64,000 bases of DNA from assembly GCA_944323695.1 (NCBI GenBank), contig CALUTI010000006.1, positions 1 to 64,000 of the forward strand, in the 5' to 3' direction. A model generated the notes under the pieces. The model made no database searches. It had not been told where the DNA came from and was given only the letters and a program-made list of their open reading frames with translations. This DNA comes from Candidatus Gastranaerophilales bacterium (GTDB lineage Bacteria > Cyanobacteriota > Vampirovibrionia > Gastranaerophilales > Gastranaerophilaceae). This document shows positions 28,263-37,101 of the stretch, one piece after another (position 1 is the first letter of the stretch; each line of letters opens with the position of its first letter). Made by a program: the position numbers and the translations under genes.

Positions 28263-28902
28263 GCTTCCACTCCTTAATTCTGCTTTGAAAATCATCTCTG
28301 TTTTTTATCATATTATCTACAAAATCATCAGTTTGTTTTATTCCTTTTTCAATATCTTCAGGTTTAACTTTAAGATGCTCTGTTGAAGAATCTATGACAC
28401 CCATTTCACTTGCAAAATGTGAAAGTTTAACCGCAATTGAATCTATTTTCCCAAACATATCATTTAATAATCCGAGTGAATCATGAAGTCTTTTCGGACT
28501 ACTAATAACAATAAGTCTTTCCGTATGCTCATTTTCATCAGGGGGATAAAGCTCAAGACTCTTTGACCCGCCCAGACCGTTGAATTCTACAGTTGCAATA
28601 ACGCCTTTTGGCAGTTTCAAATCCATGTCACTTATTACAAATCTTACATAAACATTATTTGTAAGAATTTTTATGTTTGTAATATATCCGACCTGAACCC
28701 CCATATATTTTACCGGAGACCCTACAATCATACCATCCACATCAGGCATAAAAATTTGATAACTCGGCAATTCTCTAAACTGTTTGTATCTATAAAAACG
28801 AAAACCCCATACACACAAACACAAAATGATAAACCATATTAAGAATTCAAGCCAAGCATATATTCTTATGTTATCTTTTAACTTCATAACTTTATTATAC
28901 AT
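28255..28902 (-). CDS. MCE/MlaD-domain lipid transport protein
   Basis: A periplasmic substrate-binding component of an Mla-type lipid transporter is the likely role. The product has an N-terminal membrane anchor (LEFLIWFIILCLCVWGFRFY), then one MCE domain (PDVDGMIVGSPVKYMGVQVG ... VEFNGLGGSKSLELYPP) and a helical C-terminus. The start is uncertain: ATG 28902, or ATG 28887 (MKLKDN), where a TATAAT sits only 6 bases before it. Permease and ATPase partners are not in the window. Confidence 0.85.
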   Translation of the reverse strand: MYNKVMKLKDNIRIYAWLEFLIWFIILCLCVWGFRFYRYKQFRELPSYQIFMPDVDGMIVGSPVKYMGVQVGYITNIKILTNNVYVRFVISDMDLKLPKGVIATVEFNGLGGSKSLELYPPDENEHTERLIVISSPKRLHDSLGLLNDMFGKIDSIAVKLSHFASEMGVIDSSTEHLKVKPEDIEKGIKQTDDFVDNMIKNRDDFQSRIKEWKHE

Positions 28903-28981
28903 GGAAAATACAGGTTTTACCCCTTGCCAAAAATTTTTTTGTATTATAATATTATAATTGTAAAGTTAAGAGGATTTATAA

Positions 28982-29221
28982 ATGGAACAAATAATTAAAG
29001 TAGCATGGGACTTAAACGAAAATACCGAAAACAGATACCAGCTTGTTTATGAAATAGCAGAACTTGCAAAAAAACTGGTTGACGAAAATCAAGCAAAAAA
29101 AGCACGTGAAGATTTCGGTTTTGAAGAAAACTACGATACAGGATACAAAAAAGAAAATCCCGTAGAACATGCTATTATGGTTAAAGCATCAGAAGCTGAT
29201 GATAACCGTTTGGTAGGCTAA
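28982..29221 (+). CDS. rpoZ: RNA polymerase omega subunit, cyanobacterial-like
   Basis: A 79-residue protein with the pattern NRYQLVYEIAELAKKL ... EDFGFEE ... PVEHAIMVKASE. This matches the cyanobacterial omega layout (NRYxxxxxVAxxAKxxRxEDF ... KPVxxAI). It would assist assembly of RNA polymerase. GAGGA lies 8 bases before the ATG and TATAAT boxes at about 28946-28957 precede it. A terminator follows at once. It is short and divergent, so identity is likely but not certain. Confidence 0.7.
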   Translation: MEQIIKVAWDLNENTENRYQLVYEIAELAKKLVDENQAKKAREDFGFEENYDTGYKKENPVEHAIMVKASEADDNRLVG

Positions 29222-29230
29222 TAAGTTTCA

Positions 29231-29266
29231 AAAGCACAAAAAGGTTAAACCGATTTGTGCTTTTTT
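29231..29266 (+). terminator. Terminator of rpoZ
   Basis: Stem AAAGCACAAA / TTTGTGCTTT with a T run, 10 bases after the stop codon. Confidence 0.85.
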
Positions 29267-29285
29267 GTGTGTTAGGGGTATTAAT

Positions 29286-30086
29286 ATGGAAGAAACAATT
29301 AATTTTTTAAAAGAAAAAACAAATAATTTTGTGCCGGAAATCGGTATTATTTTAGGTTCCGGACTTGGCGAATTTGCTGATGAATACTGTGATTATGCAA
29401 TTCCTTATGCAGAAATACCGAACTTTATTAAATCCAATGTAAAAGGTCATAAAGGCAGACTGGTCTTCGCTGAAATTGAAGGCAAAAAGGTTGTTATGAT
29501 GCAAGGAAGAAACCACTATTACGAAGGTCATTCAATGTCAGAAATAACCTACCCCGTCAAAGTTATGAAAAAATTGGGCGTTAAAACACTTATATTAACC
29601 AACGCGGCAGGAGCTGTTAATGAAAGCTTCAGACCTGCTGATTTGATGATTATAACGGATCACATTAATTTTATGGGAGCGAACCCGCTTGTAGGGCCTA
29701 ACGACGACACATTAGGCGAACGTTTCCCCGATATGAGCGAAATTTATAAAAAAGATTTAATAAAAATTGCTGAAAAATGCGCAGAAAAATTATGTCTGGA
29801 TATTCAAAAAGGCGTCTATTTTGCCTCATCAGGTCCAAGCTATGAAACCCCTGCCGAAATAAATATGGCAAGAATCTTGGGCGCTGACGCAGTAGGGATG
29901 TCTACTGTGCCGGAGGCAATTGTCGCAAACTATTGCGGATTAAAGGTTCTTGGAATAAGCTGTATATCAAATGCAGCAAGCGGTATTTCCTCAACAAAAT
30001 TATCACACGCTGAGGTAATAGAAACAACCGATAAAGCAAAAAAACGCTTTAAATCGCTTGTTCTTGAAGTATTAAAAAATATCTAG
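29286..30086 (+). CDS. punA: Purine nucleoside phosphorylase
   Basis: Splits guanosine/inosine-type nucleosides to base and ribose-1-phosphate. Start ATG at 29286 (AGGGG upstream); an earlier in-frame GTG lies in the rpoZ terminator. The 266-residue product carries trimeric-PNP motifs: IILGSGLGEFAD, the phosphate-site GHKGRLVFAEIEGKKV, MQGRNHYYEGHS, LTNAAGAVN, GPSYETPAEI and MSTVPEAIVA. Its stop overlaps the convergent aroF stop. Confidence 0.93.
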   Translation: MEETINFLKEKTNNFVPEIGIILGSGLGEFADEYCDYAIPYAEIPNFIKSNVKGHKGRLVFAEIEGKKVVMMQGRNHYYEGHSMSEITYPVKVMKKLGVKTLILTNAAGAVNESFRPADLMIITDHINFMGANPLVGPNDDTLGERFPDMSEIYKKDLIKIAEKCAEKLCLDIQKGVYFASSGPSYETPAEINMARILGADAVGMSTVPEAIVANYCGLKVLGISCISNAASGISSTKLSHAEVIETTDKAKKRFKSLVLEVLKNI

Positions 30087-31132
30087 TCAACATTTGCGGA
30101 AAGACATTTTTTCTCGTAATGCAAATGTTCAATCATAGTATTTACGCGGCTCATCATATCTTTGAACATCGGAATAGGAAGACTTTGTTTTCCGTCAGAC
30201 AGAGCGTTTTCAGGATCATGATGGACTTCTGCCATAACTCCGTCCGCACCTACTATTAATCCTGCCTTTGTCATAGGTTCTATCAAATACCTCTGACCTG
30301 TTCCATGACTCGGATCAACAATTATAGGGAGATGCGAATATTTTTTAATAACGGGAATTGATGCAATATCCATAACATTTCGCGTAAATGTACTGTCAAA
30401 ACTTCTTATACCACGCTCACAAAGAATTACACGTTCATTACCGTTATACATAATATGCTCTGCCGCAAGCAGAAATTCTCTTATTGTACTTGCAAGTCCC
30501 CGTTTTAAAATAACCGGCTTATTGCATTTTCCGACAGCCTTTAAAAGTTTAAAATTCTGCATATTGCGCGCGCCAATTTGTACAACATCAACATAATTGC
30601 AAATAAGCTCCAAATCAGCAGAATCCATAACTTCAGTTACTGTCAAAAGACCTGTTTCATCACTTGCCTGTTTCAAATATTTCAAGGCTTTTTCTTCATA
30701 GCCTTGAAAGTCATAAGGCGAAGTTCTTGGCTTAAACGCACCGCCGCGCAAGAATTCACAGCCCATTTCTTTTGCCGCAAAAGCGACCTCGCGTAAACCT
30801 TCATATTCACTTTCAACAGAACATGGTCCGACAATCATGACAGGTTTATTTGCACCGCCGATTTTCACGCCGTTTTCAAATTCTATTACGGTATCTTCGG
30901 GCTTTCTGTCACGGGATGCCAAACGGAACGGTTCGCGGATTATTTTAACCTCTTTAACACCTTCCAGAGCGCTTATCCTTCCGGGTGTAATTGAGGTTTT
31001 ATCACCAAAAGCCTCTATTACGGTATGGATTTCCCCCTGATTGACAATAACCCTGAATTCATATTCATTTAATACATCAACAACTCTTTTTATATTTTCT
31101 TTGGATGCCGAAGGCTCCATTACTATAATCAT
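30083..31132 (-). CDS. aroF: DAHP synthase (3-deoxy-7-phosphoheptulonate synthase)
   Basis: First step of the shikimate pathway (PEP plus erythrose-4-phosphate). The 349 residues contain an N-terminal ferredoxin-like regulatory domain (about 1-70, MIIVMEPSASKENIKRVVDV), then the barrel with KPVMIVGPCSVES, GGAFKPRTSPYDFQG, VQIGARNMQNF, LKRGLASTIREF, and IIVDPSHGTGQR. This is the class I-beta type found in Thermotoga and many Firmicutes. It has a TTTCTCC-complement ribosome site and a terminator upstream separating it from ppdK. Confidence 0.95.
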   Translation of the reverse strand: MIIVMEPSASKENIKRVVDVLNEYEFRVIVNQGEIHTVIEAFGDKTSITPGRISALEGVKEVKIIREPFRLASRDRKPEDTVIEFENGVKIGGANKPVMIVGPCSVESEYEGLREVAFAAKEMGCEFLRGGAFKPRTSPYDFQGYEEKALKYLKQASDETGLLTVTEVMDSADLELICNYVDVVQIGARNMQNFKLLKAVGKCNKPVILKRGLASTIREFLLAAEHIMYNGNERVILCERGIRSFDSTFTRNVMDIASIPVIKKYSHLPIIVDPSHGTGQRYLIEPMTKAGLIVGADGVMAEVHHDPENALSDGKQSLPIPMFKDMMSRVNTMIEHLHYEKKCLSANVD

Positions 31133-31167
31133 AATTTTTCTCCTTACAAATATAATTATAGCATAAG

Positions 31168-31197
31168 AAAAAGCGGCTCATTTCTGAACCGCTTTTT
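31168..31197 (-). terminator. Terminator of ppdK
   Basis: Imperfect 13-bp stem AAAAAGCGG.. / ..CCGCTTTTT with a 4-base loop, 19 bases beyond the ppdK stop. Confidence 0.85.
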
Positions 31198-31215
31198 CAA
31201 ATATTTGCCACCAAC

Positions 31216-33876
31216 TTAGCAGTGAACAGCTTGTTTAGCTTCAACAACTGCCTGAGCTGCTGCAAGTCTTGCCTGAGGGATTCTGAACGGTGAGCAAGAT
31301 ACATAGTCAAGACCGATTCTGTGAGCGAATTTAACAGAATCAGGATCTCCGCCGTGTTCACCGCAAATACCGCCAACAAGGTTCGGATTAGTCTTTTTAC
31401 CTCTTTCCATTGACATTTCAATCAATTGACCAACGCCTTTTTGATCTAATGTTTCAAATGGGTTAGAAGGTAAGATTTTTTGTTCAACGTAACGGTTGAG
31501 GAATTTACCTTCAGCATCATCACGTGAATAACCGAATGTCATCTGTGTCAAGTCGTTAGTACCGAATGAGAAGAATTCTGCGTATTCTGCAATTTCATCA
31601 GAAGTCAATGCGGCACGCGGAATTTCAATCATAGTACCGAATTTGTATTCAACTTCAACACCCTTTTCAGCCATAACATCTTTTGCTACACGAACCAAAA
31701 CTTCTTTTGCAACTTTAAGTTCGTTTACATGGCCGATTAACGGAACCATTACCCAAGGTTTAACGTTTACACCTTCTTTTTTCAAATCACAGCAAGCTTC
31801 AAAGATTGCTCTTACTTGCATTTCGTTGATTTCAGGATAAGTTAAACCTAAACGGCAACCTCTCAAGCCCATCATCGGGTTAGATTCTGAAAGACCTTCT
31901 ACAACGTGTAAAAGTTCTTCTTTTTCTCTTGAATCTTTACCTAAAGCCTTCAATGTTGCAACTTCTGCAATCAAAGATTCTTTATCAGGCAAGAATTCAT
32001 GAAGCGGCGGGTCAAGAAGTCTTACTGTCAAAGGCTTGTCGCCCAATGCTTTGAACATTGCATAGAAATCTGAATACTGCATAGGTAACAAGTGATCCAA
32101 AGCTTCTTTTCTTGCTTCAGGAGTACCTGCAATAATCATTTTTTGTACCCAAGGAAGTCTGTCAGGATCCATGAACATGTGTTCTGTTCTGCAAAGACCA
32201 ACACCTTCGGCACCGAATTTCAATGCATTTTCGATATCTTTCGGAGTATCAGCGTTAGCTTCAACTTTCATCTGCTTGATTTCGTTAACCCAAGAGAAGA
32301 ATTTGTTCCAGTTATCGTCAATTCTTGCTTCAACAAGTTTAACGGCACCTTCCATAACAAGACCTTTACCACCGTCAAGAGAGATGATATCGTCTTTGTG
32401 GTAAACAGTACCGTCGCTGCCGGTTAATGTTTCATTAGAAAGATCTATTTTCAAATCTTCGCAACCGGAAACGCATGGTTTGCCCATACCTTTAGCAACA
32501 ACAGCTGCGTGAGAAGTTGCACCGCCTCTTAGTGTCAATACACCTTGAGAAACTGCCATACCGTGAATATCATCAGGACAAGTTTCTACACGAACAAGAA
32601 TAACTTTTTCACCTGCGGCACCGCGCTCAGCTGCTTCTTCAGTATCAAATACAATTTTACCAACAGCAGCACCCGGAGATGCGTTTACACCTGTGCAAAT
32701 TTTGTGAGCTTCTTCCATTGCTTTTGCATCAAAGCAAGGTAAAAGAATTTGGTTAACTGTATAAGGATCAACCAATTGAATTGCTCTTTCTTTAGTAATA
32801 ATACCTTCTTCGTACATATCAACGGCAATTTTAACAGCTGCTGCAGCAGTTCTTTTACCGTTACGAGTTTGAAGGATCCAAAGTTTTCCACGTTCAATTG
32901 TAAATTCCATATCCTGAACATCTTTGTAACCGAGTTCAAGTTTTTTAGCGATATCAACATATTGTCTGTACAAATCAGGCATTTCATTTTCCAATTCAGC
33001 AATCGGTTTCGGAGTTCTGATACCTGCTACAACGTCTTCACCTTGAGCGTTAGTCAAATATTCACCGTAGAATTTGTTTTCACCTGTTGCAGGGTTACGT
33101 GTGAATGAAACACCGGTTGCACAATCGTCGCCCATGTTACCGAATACCATTGTTTGAACGTTAACAGCAGTACCGTAATTGTGGTCGATTTTGTTCATGT
33201 TTCTGTAAGCGACTGCACGAGGAATATTCCAAGATCTGAATACGGCTTCAATTGCTTCTTCCAATTGAACGTAAGGATCTTGCGGGAATTCTTTTCCCGT
33301 AACTTCTTTGATAACTTTTTTGTAAACAGGGATTAAAGATTTCCAGCCTTCTGCTGAAATTTCAGTATCTTCTTTAACGCCTTCACGTTCTTTAAGTTTT
33401 TCAACTTCAGATTCAAAGTATTTTTGTCTGTCCATTTCCCATGCAACAGAACCAAACATAGTTAAGAAACGACGGTAGCTGTCATAGCAGAATCTTGGAT
33501 TGTTAGTCAATCTAATCATTGCTTCAACAGTTTCGTCATTCAAACCTAAGTTCAAAATTGTTTCCATCATACCGGGCATAGAAAGTCTTGCACCTGATCT
33601 TACAGAAACTAGTAAAGGATTTTGATTGTCGCCGAATTTTTTACCGGCTTGTTCTTCAACTTCCTTCAAATAATACTTAACTTCATCCATCAACCCTTCA
33701 GGCATTTTGTTTCCGTGGTTAATGTAATCCATACAAGTTTCGGTTGTAATAGTTAACCCCGGAGGAACAGGCAGTCCCAAATTGGTCATTTCAGCAAGGT
33801 TAGCACCTTTGCCGCCGAGAAGATTACGCATGCCTGCATTACCCTCTCTAAAAAGCCATACTCTTTTTTCAGTCAT
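31216..33876 (-). CDS. ppdK: Pyruvate, phosphate dikinase
   Basis: Interconverts pyruvate and PEP with ATP and phosphate; in anaerobes often a glycolytic enzyme saving ATP as pyrophosphate. The 886 residues include the N-terminal ATP-grasp part (LLGGKGANLAEMTNLGLPVP), the swivelling phospho-His domain LRGGATSHAAVVAKGMG near residue 455, and the PEP-binding barrel with GLCRTEHMF, GLRGCRLGLTYPE and the C-terminal GGICGEHGGDPDSV. AGGAG lies upstream of the ATG. It stands alone between terminators. Confidence 0.97.
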   Translation of the reverse strand: MTEKRVWLFREGNAGMRNLLGGKGANLAEMTNLGLPVPPGLTITTETCMDYINHGNKMPEGLMDEVKYYLKEVEEQAGKKFGDNQNPLLVSVRSGARLSMPGMMETILNLGLNDETVEAMIRLTNNPRFCYDSYRRFLTMFGSVAWEMDRQKYFESEVEKLKEREGVKEDTEISAEGWKSLIPVYKKVIKEVTGKEFPQDPYVQLEEAIEAVFRSWNIPRAVAYRNMNKIDHNYGTAVNVQTMVFGNMGDDCATGVSFTRNPATGENKFYGEYLTNAQGEDVVAGIRTPKPIAELENEMPDLYRQYVDIAKKLELGYKDVQDMEFTIERGKLWILQTRNGKRTAAAAVKIAVDMYEEGIITKERAIQLVDPYTVNQILLPCFDAKAMEEAHKICTGVNASPGAAVGKIVFDTEEAAERGAAGEKVILVRVETCPDDIHGMAVSQGVLTLRGGATSHAAVVAKGMGKPCVSGCEDLKIDLSNETLTGSDGTVYHKDDIISLDGGKGLVMEGAVKLVEARIDDNWNKFFSWVNEIKQMKVEANADTPKDIENALKFGAEGVGLCRTEHMFMDPDRLPWVQKMIIAGTPEARKEALDHLLPMQYSDFYAMFKALGDKPLTVRLLDPPLHEFLPDKESLIAEVATLKALGKDSREKEELLHVVEGLSESNPMMGLRGCRLGLTYPEINEMQVRAIFEACCDLKKEGVNVKPWVMVPLIGHVNELKVAKEVLVRVAKDVMAEKGVEVEYKFGTMIEIPRAALTSDEIAEYAEFFSFGTNDLTQMTFGYSRDDAEGKFLNRYVEQKILPSNPFETLDQKGVGQLIEMSMERGKKTNPNLVGGICGEHGGDPDSVKFAHRIGLDYVSCSPFRIPQARLAAAQAVVEAKQAVHC

Positions 33877-33968
33877 ACTTTTTCTCCTATTTATTAAAAT
33901 AAATTAAACGACTATACAGGTATAATAGCACAAAAAAATATTTTCTGTTAATAATTTCAAAATATTTA

Positions 33969-33998
33969 AAAAAGCGGTTTAAATTAAAACCGCTTTTT
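33969..33998 (-). terminator. Terminator of prepilin gene 3
   Basis: Stem AAAAAGCGGTTT / AAACCGCTTTTT, directly after the prepilin stop; on minus it ends in T runs and can also close the ppdK upstream region. Confidence 0.85.
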
Positions 33999-34003
33999 AT
34001 TTA

Positions 34004-34920
34004 TTATTCCGCTTCTTTACAACTGTGTGCACCATCCCAAGATAATTTATCATGACAATGTAAATAATCCAAATTCTTATTATAAATTACCCAGGCAGTA
34101 CATCCTTGACCGGAAGTAATATCATTCACTTCAGGATTACAAAAATCTTCAAACGAATAGTGACCATCTTTCATACCGCGTGGGAAAAATCCTTTGGAAT
34201 CAAAATCAAAATAAAATCTGTTTTTACCAAGTACACTGTCTTTTCCCTGTGGCAATATAACATATAAACACCCTGTCTTATTTGTAAACCAACCAAGCGA
34301 TACATAAGTACCATCCTGCAAAATGAATTTACCTTCAACAGGAGAATCCCCTTTGCCAGTTTGAACCCTATTCGCTTCAGATCTTAAAGTACCGTCTAAG
34401 CTATATGATGCCCCGGGAAAACACACCTTTCCGACTTCGCATTGCTTGGATACTTTTAAATACTTTTTAAAACGTTCAATAAATAATTTCTGCGCGCTGT
34501 GATCATATATCTTGTTGCCTTCTTCATCAACTTCTCCTGTATCAGTTGCTGTCATACCCCAAGTATCTATTGTTCCATACTCTGCCTGCACCATTTGATA
34601 CGCTGATGCAAATGTTGAATATACCTTTAACAATTGCGATACTGTCTGACGTTCTTGATACTTTGCAATTAATGTCGGGATTGTCATCGCTGCGACCACA
34701 CCGATTATTCCGAGCGTTATCAACACCTCTGCTAATGTGAACCCCATATTTACTTTTATACAACAAGCAGGAATTATTTTCTCGACGACGCTCTCACCTC
34801 CGGCTCCGCTATGGTCTCGAAAACAATTCCTGCTTGTTGCTATACCATCATCAAAATACTTGCTATTTCTACCTAGGAGAGACGCCCCCCCCCGTTTCTA
34901 AAATTTTTCATTAACTTCAT
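34004..34920 (-). CDS. Prepilin-like protein 3, G9-tract switch (out of frame as read)
   Basis: The pilin helix MGFTLAEVLITLGIIG at 34747 and below leads into a roughly 225-residue variable domain with paired cysteines. The switch start is ATG 34920. Nine G lie at 34885-34893 and the frame stops at TAG 34873-34875. One added G gives 305 residues with a 60-residue leader, through a 79-bp palindrome (34761-34839). Unlike genes 1 and 2, an ATG immediately before GFTL (34747) could serve as a normal short-leader start, but no ribosome site precedes it. The Shine-Dalgarno TAGGAG contains the panD stop codon, so translation is probably coupled to panD. Confidence 0.8.
34761..34839. repeat. 79-bp palindromic element inside prepilin gene 3
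   Basis: Arms CAACAAGCAGGAATT (34761-34775) and its exact reverse complement (34825-34839). The centre is nearly identical to the element at 5118-5198, while the outer arm bases differ in a compensated way. Confidence 0.85.
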
Positions 34921-34934
34921 AAGCTTTTCTCCTA
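34873..34934 (-). promoter_or_regulatory. G-tract switch region of prepilin gene 3
   Basis: Shine-Dalgarno TAGGAGA (complement 34928-34934), ATG 34920, nine G at 34885-34893, complementary TCTCCTA (34874-34880), stop TAG 34873-34875. The pairing is 7 bases, one longer than in genes 1 and 2, and the extra pair comes from the panD stop codon. Confidence 0.75.
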
Positions 34935-35285
34935 TTTTTTTAACAACCTATTATTTTCATCAACCATAACAATAGTCGGTTCAAAATTTTCAGCTTCTTC
35001 CGGTGTAAAATAAGCATAAGACACAATTATAACCTTATCACCGGGCTGAACTTTTCTTGCGGCCGCGCCATTCAAACAAATACATCCTGAATCCGCAGGA
35101 CCTTTTATTACATAAGTTTGAAATCTTTCACCGTTATTCACATCTAAAATATCAACTTTTTGTCCGATTTTTATATTACTTGCTTTTAATAAAGTTTCAT
35201 CAATAGTTATTGAGCCGACGTAATTCAAATTTGCGTCAGTTACAGTGGCTCTGTGTATTTTTGAATGTAAAAATTCTAATAACAT
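34932..35285 (-). CDS. panD: Aspartate 1-decarboxylase
   Basis: Makes beta-alanine for pantothenate and CoA. The 117-residue proenzyme has the self-cleavage site Gly24-Ser25 in YVGSITID, where Ser25 becomes the pyruvoyl group, and the conserved [20 protein letters not shown]. Other pantothenate genes are absent from the window. Its stop codon TAG is part of the ribosome binding site of prepilin gene 3. Confidence 0.96.
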   Translation of the reverse strand: MLLEFLHSKIHRATVTDANLNYVGSITIDETLLKASNIKIGQKVDILDVNNGERFQTYVIKGPADSGCICLNGAAARKVQPGDKVIIVSYAYFTPEEAENFEPTIVMVDENNRLLKK

Positions 35286-35315
35286 TTTTTACCTCGCACA
35301 AAAATTATACATCAG

Positions 35316-35354
35316 ACAAAAAAGCGGTGCAAGTTTTCACCCGCACCTTTTTGC
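35316..35354 (-). terminator. Terminator of GH13 operon
   Basis: Stem GGTGC / GCACC flanked by A/T runs, 20-58 bases after the stop at 35374; on minus it ends in six T. Confidence 0.7.
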
Positions 35355-35373
35355 TGTTTATTTAATGTGTGCC

Positions 35374-37101
35374 TTAATGCTGTTTATGAATTTTCTTTGA
35401 ATAACTTTCTATAAATGGTGTATCCACTTCAAATACATGAATTCTTGCAGGTCCCAAAGCAACACGCAGTTCACCGTCTGAGGCCTGGATAACACTTTCT
35501 TTACCGTATGACGGTAAAAGATTTTTTAATTCCTGATCTGATTTTAACGTCGGAACTTTCACTTTGCAGGCAACTGACCTGTCAATATTTTTGTTTGCAA
35601 CAACAACAAGCGTTTTGCCCTTGTAATGTCTTGCGTAAGCTATAACCTGATCATTTTTATCGCCTGATTTATCAAGCTCTATAAATGAACCCTTATTAAT
35701 AACATCTGCATATTTATCTTTCAATTTAAAACACTCAGTCATAAATTGACCGATTTCAGGATTTTTACCGCCCGGTTTTCTTGACAAATTAAACAAATCG
35801 AGTTTGCCATGATGCACTATCATTTCATGATTATCGGTAACTGCTACCGGATTATATTTATCTTCATAAGGGAAAGCATAGTAATCACCTGACTGGAAAC
35901 CGTCAACAATATACGGATTTAACATAGGTAATGTTGCCTGAAGTCCGCTTGTGAGATTGCAATAGTCTGTTTTTCCGTGATACATCGGAGAAATATCATC
36001 GTGAGTTGCAAAAGATCCTATCAGGGATTTGCCTTTATCCAAACGGTTAGACATATCAAGCTGTTCTACAACATATTTCATAAAATCAGATGCTGTAGGC
36101 ATTTCATGGAAAATATGGTACTGTCCGTAAATCATATCAAAACCGGCACGCAAAGAATCCTCCGGTCTGTCAAACGGCATATTAGCCTGAGGAGAAGCGT
36201 CTTCATAAGTATAAGTTTCCGCAAGCCAGCCGAATTCAGGATCAAGTTTTCTTGAATAAGGTATTATAATATCCCAGAATTCAACCGGTTTAGCACGTGC
36301 AACGTCTGCCCTTATACCGTCAATTCCCATATCAACACAAAAATCTATATATTGTTTATGAAGCTCCAACAACTTAGGATTTAAAGTACGCTTGCCTTCA
36401 TCTTCCCATGGCTGGAACATTCTGATATCGTTCCACCCTTGAGGTGTTTTTGCAAGTCCGTCACGTTCTTTTGCCATAAGTTCGGGTTTTTCTAAAAACA
36501 TATCATAAGACGCGCAGCTTGGCATATCAAGCATAACTCTTATACCGCGTTGATGACATGCATCGACAAAAGCTTTAAATTGTTCTTTGTCGCTTCGCGG
36601 ATCATTCGGATCAATAAGCATAGGATCAATTGCAAGCATATCTTTTGGTGAATATACAGAACCCGCAGTGCCCATTGCCTTTTTTAATCCCGGCGGATGA
36701 ATAGGAAGAATATGCAGAGTATTAAAACCTTGAGCTTTAACTTCGTCAAGCCTTTCTATAGCATTCAAAAATGTTCCGTGCTGTTCATTTCCATCAATAT
36801 ATTCATTACCGTTCAAATCTTTTGCATTAAATATTCTTGGCAAAATCGCAAGAATTTTAGCTTCATTATTTCTGAAAAGTGTTCTTAAATCATTCTTATA
36901 TGTTATTTGTTCGGAATGAACAGGCGGTTCAACCTTATTTACAAGCGGAGCATTTATTGCAGCAGTTGAATTTAAAAATCTTTCAAGAAGATTTCCGGGT
37001 TTAAATGCAGGCATAGCCGGATATTCAACAGGTTGATTATTAACTTGCTGAGTCTGATAGGAATTTACTTTTTGTACCAATAAGTTTGTTTGATTAATCA
37101 T
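35374..37101 (-). CDS. GH13 (alpha-amylase family) domain protein
   Basis: The 575-residue product has a roughly 75-residue polar N-terminal extension with no signal peptide, then a TIM-barrel of the GH13 type. Candidate catalytic residues: nucleophile Asp in GIDGIRADVARAKP, acid/base Glu in WLAETYTY, and the transition-state Asp in SFATHDD. The usual first region (DxxxNH) is replaced by MLDMPSCASYD, so substrate binding may differ. A C-terminal beta domain (YKGKTLVVVANKN) ends it. It overlaps the downstream-in-order membrane gene by 8 bases and forms an operon of three with two unknown membrane proteins. Substrate unknown. Confidence 0.8.
   Translation of the reverse strand: MINQTNLLVQKVNSYQTQQVNNQPVEYPAMPAFKPGNLLERFLNSTAAINAPLVNKVEPPVHSEQITYKNDLRTLFRNNEAKILAILPRIFNAKDLNGNEYIDGNEQHGTFLNAIERLDEVKAQGFNTLHILPIHPPGLKKAMGTAGSVYSPKDMLAIDPMLIDPNDPRSDKEQFKAFVDACHQRGIRVMLDMPSCASYDMFLEKPELMAKERDGLAKTPQGWNDIRMFQPWEDEGKRTLNPKLLELHKQYIDFCVDMGIDGIRADVARAKPVEFWDIIIPYSRKLDPEFGWLAETYTYEDASPQANMPFDRPEDSLRAGFDMIYGQYHIFHEMPTASDFMKYVVEQLDMSNRLDKGKSLIGSFATHDDISPMYHGKTDYCNLTSGLQATLPMLNPYIVDGFQSGDYYAFPYEDKYNPVAVTDNHEMIVHHGKLDLFNLSRKPGGKNPEIGQFMTECFKLKDKYADVINKGSFIELDKSGDKNDQVIAYARHYKGKTLVVVANKNIDRSVACKVKVPTLKSDQELKNLLPSYGKESVIQASDGELRVALGPARIHVFEVDTPFIESYSKKIHKQH

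Noticed and set aside
5118-34839. Insertion sequences carried by the palindromes
   Set aside because: The elements are under 100 bp, have no transposase and no clear target duplications; they are treated as non-autonomous palindromic repeats.
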